Shown piece after piece: positions 10,401-16,474 of a stretch of 55,123 bases of DNA (positions are counted from its first letter, which is position 1; every line of letters starts with the position of its first letter). This DNA comes from SSSZ01 sp035345935 (lineage in GTDB: Bacteria > Pseudomonadota > Gammaproteobacteria > Burkholderiales > Rhodocyclaceae). Where the stretch lies: NCBI GenBank assembly GCA_035345935.1, contig DAORDK010000005.1, positions 1 through 55,123 on the forward strand. The letters are read 5' to 3'. The notes under the pieces were generated by a model. It was given only the letters and a program-made list of their open reading frames with translations. It was not told where the DNA came from and searched no databases. Made by a program: the position numbers and the translations under genes.

Positions 10401-10767
10401 CGTCCTGACCTGCAATGGCCGTTCCGTTCCGCTGCAGCCGACCGGTACCAATGGCGAATTCGTTGCCGGGGTGCGTTACCGGGCCTGGCAGCCCGCCTCC
10501 TGTCTGCATCCCACCATCGGCGTCCATGGTCCCCTGGTCTTCGACCTCGTGGATACCTGGATGCATCGATCCCTGGGCGGCTGTCAGTACCACGTGGCCC
10601 ATCCCGGTGGGCGCAATTTCGATGTGTTTCCGGTCAACGCCTTTGAGGCAGAGAGCCGGCGGCTGGCGCGCTACTTCCGATTCGGTCACACGCCGGGACG
10701 CATGGAAGTCGCTGCGCCCGAGGTCAGCGCAGAACACCCGTTTACGCTAGACTTGCGGCGTTTTTAA
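7420..10767 (+). CDS. Transglutaminase-like / DUF2126 protein
   Basis: A 1115-residue protein with a bacterial transglutaminase-like N-terminal beta domain (about 1-90), a transglutaminase/protease fold (about 150-260) and a long DUF2126 region (about 290-1110). The papain-like catalytic triad is intact: C180 in GSCRDTAW, H229 in DLHAWAEV and D245 in GLDPTSG. Such domains hydrolyse or transfer amide bonds. DUF2126 is uncharacterised and has some resemblance to amidoligase (glutamine-synthetase-like) folds in published comparative work. The start is taken as GTG 7420, preceded by GGAG with a 6-base spacer; the TTG at 7408 would overlap that site. The gene is separated from alpha-E by 128 bases. 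No signal peptide or membrane segment is seen, so action in the cytoplasm is likely. Confidence 0.9.
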   Translation: MSIHVALNHVTHYHYDRLIGLGPHVIRLRPCPHSRTRILSYSLKIGPEKHFINWQQDPQGNYLARLVFPEPTREFRIEVDLVAEMSVINPFDFFLEPHAENFPFVYEAWQRHELTPYLYQLPATPLFQKYLDSISRETARSVDFLVALNARLQQDISYTIRLEPGVQTPEETLEKRSGSCRDTAWLLVQLLRHIGLAARFVSGYLIQLTPDVKSLDGPSGPEADFTDLHAWAEVYLPGAGWIGLDPTSGLFAGEGHIPLACTPEPASAAPVTGALDECETEFSHAMQVTRIWEAPRVTKPYTDEQWAEIEALGHRIDGDLNAQDVRLTQGGEPTFVAVDDPDGAEWNTDALGPTKRLFAADLFHRLREKYGVHGFVHFGQGKWYPGEQLPRWSLNCFWRKDGQPLWGNPSLYANERTDYGVTNAQSVAFLSRVAENLGLDAQYVFPAFEDVFYYLWRERRLPTNVDPFDSRIDDPLERARLMKIFEQGLNHTVGHVFPVMKNLSGQWQTGPWFLRSERCYLIPGDSPMGYRLPLDSQPWVSKGDYPYVHPVDPSLIPQPLKSYAEIRQQFTRAASETARTASEAMGARGGDGKGSVRGQVADRLPADKESAGWITRMAMCAQPRDGKLYVFMPPAGTLDDYLELVAACELAAEAMDLPVVFEGYEPPSDPRISHFRVTPDPGVIEVNIHPASSWDQLVDQTSFLYDSARLSRLTTEKFMLDGRHTGTGGGNHFVLGGATTNDSPFLRRPDLLRSLIAYWHNHPSLSYLFSGLFIGPTSQAPRVDEARNDSLYELEIAFGQIPEPGGHVPPWLVDRILRNLLIDVTGNTHRSEFCVDKLYSPDGPAGRHGLLELRAFEMPPHARMSLAQQLLLRGLIARFWEAPYDPPRLARWGTELHDRFMLPHFVEQDFRDVVEEMQQSGFPFRSEWFAPHFEFRFPKYGDFAAKGIDFELRHALEPWHVMGEEGAVGRTVRYVDSSVERVQVKVAGMAPDRYVLTCNGRSVPLQPTGTNGEFVAGVRYRAWQPASCLHPTIGVHGPLVFDLVDTWMHRSLGGCQYHVAHPGGRNFDVFPVNAFEAESRRLARYFRFGHTPGRMEVAAPEVSAEHPFTLDLRRF

Positions 10768-10800
10768 CGCCCATTGGCGGCGCGCTGCGGCGCGCCGTCC

Positions 10801-13338
10801 ATGCCTTTAAGTCCGCCCATGGCCCGCACGCTGCTCGCCATCTACCCCCGCAACACCCAGCGGTTCGACGAGATGTTGACGGCCACCGGGGCCGTTCGGC
10901 CCCATTGGCGGCAATTCTTCGTCCATCTCGATTCGGCCGCGCCGGAAGCGATGCGCGAGCGGGTCGAGTTCGTCGATCGCCGCATCCAGGAAAACGGCGT
11001 GACCTACAACGTCTACGCCGATCCCAATGGGGCAGACCGTCCCTGGGCCCTGGACCCCCTGCCGTTCATCATCGCCGCCGACGAGTGGCGCGAAATTGCC
11101 GCCGCCGTGGCCCAACGGGCCGAAGTTCTGAATGCCATGCTGGCCGACCTCTACGGCGAACAGCGGTTGCTTGCCGAAGGCTTGCTTCCCCCCGCACTGG
11201 TCTACGGCCAGCATGGCTATCTTTGGCCATGCCGCGGCGTCAAGCCGCCTGAAGACAGGTGGCTCCACTTTTACGCCGTCGATCTTGCACGCTCGCCCGA
11301 CGGGCGGTGGTGGGTCATCGCTGACCGTACGCAAGCCCCCTCCGGGGCGGGGTACGCGCTGGAGAACAGGCTCATCATTTCGCGCGTCTTTCCCGAATTG
11401 TTCAGGGACTTGCGAGTTGAGCACCTGGCGGATTTCTTCCGTACCCTGCAGGATTCCCTGGCCGGAATCGCCCCCGTGGCCCCCGGCGAGCAGCCGCACG
11501 TGGTCTTGCTGACGCCGGGGCCCTACAACGAAACCTATTTCGAACACGCCTACATGGCCCGGTATCTGGGCTTTCCGCTGGTGGAAGGCCAGGACTTGAC
11601 CGTGCGGGGAGACACCGTCTATCTCAAGACCCTGCGGGGGTTGAAGCGAGTCCATGTCATCCTGCGCCGTCAGGACGACAGCTTCTGCGACCCGCTCGAA
11701 TTGCGGGGCGATTCGGCTTTGGGCGTTCCGGGGCTCTTGAACGCGGTGCGGGCTCGCCAGGTGGTGGTGACCAATGCGCTCGGGAGCGGATTGTTGGGTT
11801 CCGGAGCGCTGATGGGTTTCGTCCCCGCCATTTGCGAGAGGCTGCTCGGGGAGCGTCTGGCCATGCCGGCCGTGGCGACCTGGTGGTGCGGGGAAAAGCC
11901 CGCGCTGGACTACGTCCGCGAGCACCTGGACGAACTGGTCATCAAGCCCGCCTATCCTTCCCAACATTTCGACCCGACTTTTGGCCGCGACTTGAAGGGC
12001 GAGGCCCGCGAAGAGATGTTTCGGCGGATCGAGGCGCGCCCCCACGCCTATGTCGCCCAGGAACTGGTGCACCTCTCCCAGGCGCCGACCTGGAGTCGCG
12101 CCCACGAGCGGCGCCTGCTGGCGCGGGCGGTGGGCCTGCGGGTCTATGCGGTGGCGACTCCTGGCGGGTACAAGGTCATGCCGGGAGGCCTCGCCCGGGT
12201 GGCGAGCGCCGCCAATGCGATGGTCATTTCGATGCAGCGGGGCGGCTCGTCCAAAGACACCTGGGTCCTCAGCGATGGCCACGTCAGCGACTTTACCCTG
12301 CTCAAATCGTCCCTTGGGGTGACAGACCTGGTACGTAGCGGCGCGAATCTGTCGTCCCGCGTGGTGGAAAACCTCTTTTGGGTAGGTCGTTATTCGGAGC
12401 GCTTCGATTCCACGGCGCGGCTGCTGCGCGTCGTGATTGCCCGCCTGGTCGAAGCGGGCGGCGAATTGACTCCCGCACTGGCGGCAGTTCAGGAACTGGC
12501 CGAGGAAATGGATATCGTACCCACCCGGGAAGAGGATGAAGCTGCGGAAGACCACTCGGAACATCGTCTGCTCGAATCGATTTACGATGCCGACCAAGAC
12601 GGGAGTCTGGCCTGCAGCATCCGCGCCCTGATGTGGTCGGCAACCCATGTGCGCGAACGTCTGTCCCTCGATCACTGGCATTCCCTCAACAAACTGCAAC
12701 GGGATCTGCAGGCGGCCCGAAAGCGGCACCCCTCGCTGCCCGAGGCCATCGCCTTTCTTGACCGCGTTCTGCTGGTGTCGTCGTCCTTGACCGGGTTTGC
12801 CGTCGATAACATGACCCGGGACGATGGCTGGCGTTTTCTTCTCGTGGGCCGCCGCATCGAGCGTCTGGAATATCTCGCCTCGGCCATGGGGCACTTTCTC
12901 CGCCTGCCGTCCGCCCGTGCACCGGGTACGCTGGAATGGCTTCTGGAATTGATGGATAGCATCATCACCTTCCGCTCCCGCTATTCGCGGCCGCCAGAGT
13001 TGCTGCCCGTCCTCGATCTTCTGGTCTTTGACGGATCCAATCCGCACGGGGTCGCTTTTCAGGTCGAGAATCTTCTGCGCTATCTGGAGCGCATGGATCA
13101 CGATCTGGGGGACATTCGCGACCCGCGCCTCAATGCGGCGGGGGAAGCGCTGCGGAGCACCGATCTCGCAGATTTTGCCGGAATCCCGTTTCTCGAATGC
13201 CGCGAGTGTTCCCCGTGCGAGGAATTGGCCCAACGTCTCGACGAGGTGGTCGCCGCCGTACGTGCATTGTCCGATCGTCTTGCCATGCGCTTCTTCACCC
13301 ACGTCGGCGACGTCAGCCGCCAGACTCTGGCCCTGTGA
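10801..13338 (+). CDS. Fused circularly permuted ATP-grasp and alpha-E protein
   Basis: An 845-residue natural fusion of the two families found separately at 4918 and 6344. Residues about 1-490 are the ATP-grasp part (APSGAGYALENR, VLLTPGPYNETYFEHAYMA, GGSSKDTWVL). Residues about 515-840 are alpha-E, starting at LSSRVVENLFWVGRYSERFD, the counterpart of the first residues of the stand-alone alpha-E protein. The fusion supports physical contact between the two domains. The start is uncertain: ATG 10801 is used, ATG 10819 is possible, and a TTG at 10774 is less likely. None has a clear ribosome site, and a GC hairpin (10779-10796) lies just upstream. It follows the DUF2126 gene by 33 bases and ends 2 bases before the next start. 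It is probably a second amidoligase of the same pathway. Confidence 0.9.
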   Translation: MPLSPPMARTLLAIYPRNTQRFDEMLTATGAVRPHWRQFFVHLDSAAPEAMRERVEFVDRRIQENGVTYNVYADPNGADRPWALDPLPFIIAADEWREIAAAVAQRAEVLNAMLADLYGEQRLLAEGLLPPALVYGQHGYLWPCRGVKPPEDRWLHFYAVDLARSPDGRWWVIADRTQAPSGAGYALENRLIISRVFPELFRDLRVEHLADFFRTLQDSLAGIAPVAPGEQPHVVLLTPGPYNETYFEHAYMARYLGFPLVEGQDLTVRGDTVYLKTLRGLKRVHVILRRQDDSFCDPLELRGDSALGVPGLLNAVRARQVVVTNALGSGLLGSGALMGFVPAICERLLGERLAMPAVATWWCGEKPALDYVREHLDELVIKPAYPSQHFDPTFGRDLKGEAREEMFRRIEARPHAYVAQELVHLSQAPTWSRAHERRLLARAVGLRVYAVATPGGYKVMPGGLARVASAANAMVISMQRGGSSKDTWVLSDGHVSDFTLLKSSLGVTDLVRSGANLSSRVVENLFWVGRYSERFDSTARLLRVVIARLVEAGGELTPALAAVQELAEEMDIVPTREEDEAAEDHSEHRLLESIYDADQDGSLACSIRALMWSATHVRERLSLDHWHSLNKLQRDLQAARKRHPSLPEAIAFLDRVLLVSSSLTGFAVDNMTRDDGWRFLLVGRRIERLEYLASAMGHFLRLPSARAPGTLEWLLELMDSIITFRSRYSRPPELLPVLDLLVFDGSNPHGVAFQVENLLRYLERMDHDLGDIRDPRLNAAGEALRSTDLADFAGIPFLECRECSPCEELAQRLDEVVAAVRALSDRLAMRFFTHVGDVSRQTLAL

Positions 13339-13340
13339 CC

Positions 13341-14270
13341 ATGGCGCGCTATCACGTCGTCCACGAAACTCGCTACGATTACGGAGCGCCTGTCTCCCTG
13401 TCCCAGCAGCAATTGCATCTGTCACCGCGGAATCTTCCCTGGCAGCGCTGCGAGTCGCATCACATCGATATCGACCCGCTCCCGACCTGGCGCCGCTTCG
13501 GGCGCGATGCTTTCGACAATCCGGTCATGTGGGTGAGTTTCGAGTCACCCCATGAGACGCTTTCAGTCCATTCGGAAATGATCGTCGATGTCGGATCCCA
13601 TCTGCCGCGGGTAAGCCCCGAGGAGTCGCGGCCTTGGGAGGTGATTCGCGATCGCCTGGCCTATGGGGGCTTGGCGCCAGAGGGGGACGATCTCGAGGCG
13701 GCTCGCTTCCTCTTCGAGTCCCCTTTCGTCCGGGTGAAACACGAATTTGCCGCCTACGCCGCCGAATGCTTCCCCGCCGGGCGGCCCCTCCTCGAAGCTG
13801 CAGTCGCCCTGATGCACAAGATTCATGGCGAGTTCCAATTCGATCCCGAGGCCACCACGGTGTCGACTCCGGTCCTCGAAGTCCTCGAAAAGAAGCGCGG
13901 CGTCTGCCAGGACTTTGCCCATCTGATGATCGCCTGCTTGCGTTCCCTGGGGCTCTCCGCGCGTTATGCGAGCGGCTATCTGCTCACGCATCCGCCTCCG
14001 GGGCGTCCCCGCCTGGTGGGAGCGGACGCCTCCCACGCCTGGGTTTCGGTCTACTGCCCCGGTCTCGGCGACGGCTGGGTGGACCTCGATCCGACCAACG
14101 ATCTGCTCCCCGACACCGAGCACATTACCGTGGCCATTGGGCGCGATTTCAGCGACACCTCCCCGCTACGCGGCATCATACTGGGGGGCGGCAGCCACGA
14201 GCCCGATGTGGCGGTGACGGTCAGCCCACTCGAGGACGCGTCCGCGCCTGCGCCGGGCGATGCGCCCTGA
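13341..14270 (+). CDS. Transglutaminase family protein (short form)
   Basis: A 309-residue protein with a transglutaminase N-terminal beta domain (HVVHETRYDYGAPVSLSQQQ, about 1-85) and a transglutaminase/cysteine-protease core (about 150-255). The catalytic triad is intact: C189 in GVCQDFAH, H232 in ASHAWVSV and D250 in DLDPTND. Proteins of this type are annotated as predicted cysteine proteases or amidases and accompany ATP-grasp/alpha-E genes. The ATG at 13341 lies two bases after the stop of the fusion gene, so coupling is likely; an upstream extension of the frame overlaps that gene and is rejected. Its end overlaps the flavoprotein gene by 11 bases. With the 1115-residue protein it makes two transglutaminase-type enzymes in one operon. 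Confidence 0.92.
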   Translation: MARYHVVHETRYDYGAPVSLSQQQLHLSPRNLPWQRCESHHIDIDPLPTWRRFGRDAFDNPVMWVSFESPHETLSVHSEMIVDVGSHLPRVSPEESRPWEVIRDRLAYGGLAPEGDDLEAARFLFESPFVRVKHEFAAYAAECFPAGRPLLEAAVALMHKIHGEFQFDPEATTVSTPVLEVLEKKRGVCQDFAHLMIACLRSLGLSARYASGYLLTHPPPGRPRLVGADASHAWVSVYCPGLGDGWVDLDPTNDLLPDTEHITVAIGRDFSDTSPLRGIILGGGSHEPDVAVTVSPLEDASAPAPGDAP

Positions 14271-15486
14271 GCGGCTGCCTTTGGCGGTCGTGGGGGGAGG
14301 CCCCGCCGGGCTGATGGCTGCCGAGGCAGCCGCTGCCAGGGGTTGGGCCGTAGACGTTTTCGATGCCATGCCCTCGCCTGGGCGCAAGTTCCTCATGGCC
14401 GGCCGTGGCGGGCTCAACATCACCCATGCCGAGTCGGAGGAGACGTTTCTGGGTCGCTATGGCGAAGCCCGACCGGCCTTGGCGGCGGCGCTGGCGGCGT
14501 TTGGGCCCGGACAGGTCCGGGACTGGATGGCCGGCCTCGGCATCGAGAGCTTCGTCGGGACTTCGGGGAGAGTCTTCCCCGTCGGGATGAAGGCCGCTCC
14601 CCTGTTCCGCGCCTGGCTCCGCCGTCTGGGCAATTCCGGCGTGCGCCTGCATGTTCGCCACCGCTGGGTGGGTTGGGATGAGGCCGGCGGATTACGCTTC
14701 GCCACGCCAGCCGGGGAACGCAGCATCCGGGTCGGCGCCACCGTCTTCGCCATGGGCGGCGGGAGCTGGCGCCGCCTGGGTTCTGACGCCGCGTGGGTGC
14801 CCCATTTCATGGCCCAAGGGATCGATGTCGCTCCGCTGCGACCTGCCAATTGCGGCTTCGAAGTCTGCTGGTCGGAATCCTTCCGCCAGCGCTTCGCCGG
14901 ACATCCGGTGAAAACCGTAAGCGCGCGCCATGGCGATAAAAGATTGACCGGCGAATTTGTGGTGACCCGCCACGGCGTTGAAGGCGGCTTGATCTACGCG
15001 CTGGCAGCGCCTCTGCGTGATGCCTTGGCCGCCGGGATGCCGGCTATTGTCCACTTGGACCTGGTTCCCGGCCGTTCCGAGAAGGCGCTGGCCGCAGAAC
15101 TCGCACGGCCCCGGGGCCGGGATACGCTGGCCAATCACCTGCGTCGCAGGGCCGGAATAGTCGGCGTCAAGGCGGCACTCTTGAGGGAACGGGTTCCCGC
15201 GGACGTCCTCGCCGATTCTCATCGGCTGGCGGGAGCACTCAAGGACTTGCCGCTTGCGCTCGAAGCCACCCGACCTCTGGACGAGGCGATCAGCACGGCG
15301 GGCGGAGTGCGTTTTTCTTGCCTGGATGCAGCGTTCATGCTCCGGGCGCATCCGGGAGTATTCTGTGCCGGCGAAATGCTCGACTGGGAAGCACCCACCG
15401 GCGGTTATTTGCTTACCGCCTGTCTCGCGACCGGCCGGCGAGCGGGCGAGGCCGCCGCCGCATGGCTGGAAAACCAGTCGCTGTGA
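14260..15486 (+). CDS. HI0933-like flavoprotein (NAD(P)/FAD-dependent oxidoreductase, YhiN/PP4765 type)
   Basis: A 408-residue flavoprotein of the HI0933/YhiN family, closest by eye to the short PP4765-type subgroup. The N-terminal dinucleotide-binding motif is VVGGGPAGLMAAEAAAARG (about 9-27), followed by the family signature PGRKFLMAGRGGLNITH. The C-terminal FAD-contact region is FCAGEMLDWEAPTGGYLLTACLATGRRAG. The reaction is unknown for this subgroup; relatives act on bile acids or are proposed reductases. The ATG at 14260 overlaps the transglutaminase gene by 11 bases, so it is probably translated as part of the cluster. Whether it has a role in the same pathway is unproven, since family members occur widely outside such clusters. 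Confidence 0.9.
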   Translation: MRPERLPLAVVGGGPAGLMAAEAAAARGWAVDVFDAMPSPGRKFLMAGRGGLNITHAESEETFLGRYGEARPALAAALAAFGPGQVRDWMAGLGIESFVGTSGRVFPVGMKAAPLFRAWLRRLGNSGVRLHVRHRWVGWDEAGGLRFATPAGERSIRVGATVFAMGGGSWRRLGSDAAWVPHFMAQGIDVAPLRPANCGFEVCWSESFRQRFAGHPVKTVSARHGDKRLTGEFVVTRHGVEGGLIYALAAPLRDALAAGMPAIVHLDLVPGRSEKALAAELARPRGRDTLANHLRRRAGIVGVKAALLRERVPADVLADSHRLAGALKDLPLALEATRPLDEAISTAGGVRFSCLDAAFMLRAHPGVFCAGEMLDWEAPTGGYLLTACLATGRRAGEAAAAWLENQSL

Positions 15487-15577
15487 GTTTATCGACAGGA
15501 TAATTTTTAATTTCGTGCTAGCGTGGCGTCTGATCCGCCATTCGAGGCAGACAAAACGAAATCCAGGAGTCTGAGTC

Positions 15578-16474
15578 ATGCAACCCAATGTGCTCGTCGT
15601 CGAGGACGAACCCATCAATCAGGAAAGGTTGGTCGAAACCCTGGCCGAAGAAGGCTATGGAGTGACGGCCTCCTCTTCCGGGAGCGAAGCTTGGGAGCGG
15701 CTTCTGGAGTCTGGATCGGCGTTCGACGTCATTCTTCTCGATCGCATGATGCCGGACATGGACGGGATCGAAATTCTTCGGCGCGTGAAGTCCCGGGAGG
15801 GCACGGAGCACATCCCGGTCATCATGCAGACTGCAATGACGGCGGATGCGGACGTCGCCGAAGGTCTGCGGGCTGGGGCCTTTTATTACCTCACCAAACC
15901 GTTTTCCGCCGATACCTTATTGGCCATCGTCGGTGCGGCGGTGGAGGATCGTCGCAAACATGAGGAATTGCTAAGGGAGGCCAAACGTATCGGCCAGAGC
16001 TTCGGCTGTCTCTCCCAGGCCATCTTTGCTATCCGGACTCCCGAAGAAGCGCGCAATCTTGCCAGCTTGGCCGCCAATGCGGCGCCCGACCCCGCGCGAG
16101 TGGTTCTGGGACTCTGCGAGCTGATGCTCAACGCGGTAGAGCACGGCAACCTGGCGATCGGCTACGCTGAAAAGACTGCGCTCATCGAACGCGGCGAGCT
16201 CCACGAGGAAATCGAACGGCGCTTGGTGGCGCCGCAATTCGCAGCCCGCAAGGTGCAGCTGGAAATCTGCCGCGGCGTCGATGGTGTCCGCTTCGCCATT
16301 CGCGACGAGGGCGCCGGATTCGACTGGTCACGCTACCTGGAACTTGCGCCGGAACGAGCCTTCGATACCCATGGCAGGGGTATTGCCATGTCGCGGATGC
16401 TGAGTTTCGACCGCGTGGAGTATCAGGGCGCCGGTAACGAGGTCGTCGCCTGGGTCGCCCTTAAACCGGACTAG
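15578..16474 (+). CDS. Response regulator with REC and RsbW-like ATPase domains
   Basis: A 298-residue protein. Residues 1-125 form a receiver domain (VVEDEP acidic pocket, phospho-acceptor D55 in ILLDRMMP, conserved lysine in YYLTKPF). After a helical linker, residues about 160-295 form a GHKL ATPase of the anti-sigma-factor (RsbW/SpoIIAB) type, with an N-box ELMLNAVEHGNL, G1 DEGAGFDW and G2 HGRGIAMSR. No phospho-accepting histidine is present, so it is not an ordinary kinase; control of a partner by phosphorylation-dependent binding is more likely. No STAS, PP2C or sigma gene is next to it. The ribosome site AGGAG stands 8 bases before the ATG. Its 3' end overlaps the convergent hybrid-kinase gene by 14 bases; that kinase is a possible phosphodonor. 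Confidence 0.88.
   Translation: MQPNVLVVEDEPINQERLVETLAEEGYGVTASSSGSEAWERLLESGSAFDVILLDRMMPDMDGIEILRRVKSREGTEHIPVIMQTAMTADADVAEGLRAGAFYYLTKPFSADTLLAIVGAAVEDRRKHEELLREAKRIGQSFGCLSQAIFAIRTPEEARNLASLAANAAPDPARVVLGLCELMLNAVEHGNLAIGYAEKTALIERGELHEEIERRLVAPQFAARKVQLEICRGVDGVRFAIRDEGAGFDWSRYLELAPERAFDTHGRGIAMSRMLSFDRVEYQGAGNEVVAWVALKPD

Noticed and set aside
10807..13425. 872-codon minus-strand open frame opposite the ATP-grasp/alpha-E fusion and transglutaminase genes
   Set aside because: Long antisense frames are common in GC-rich coding DNA; the plus strand has clear family motifs and the antisense protein has none.
15525..15538. GG-N10-GC pattern before the REC-HATPase gene, resembling a sigma-54 site
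   Set aside because: The -12 half reads CCGC rather than TTGC, and such spacing arises often by chance in GC-rich DNA.
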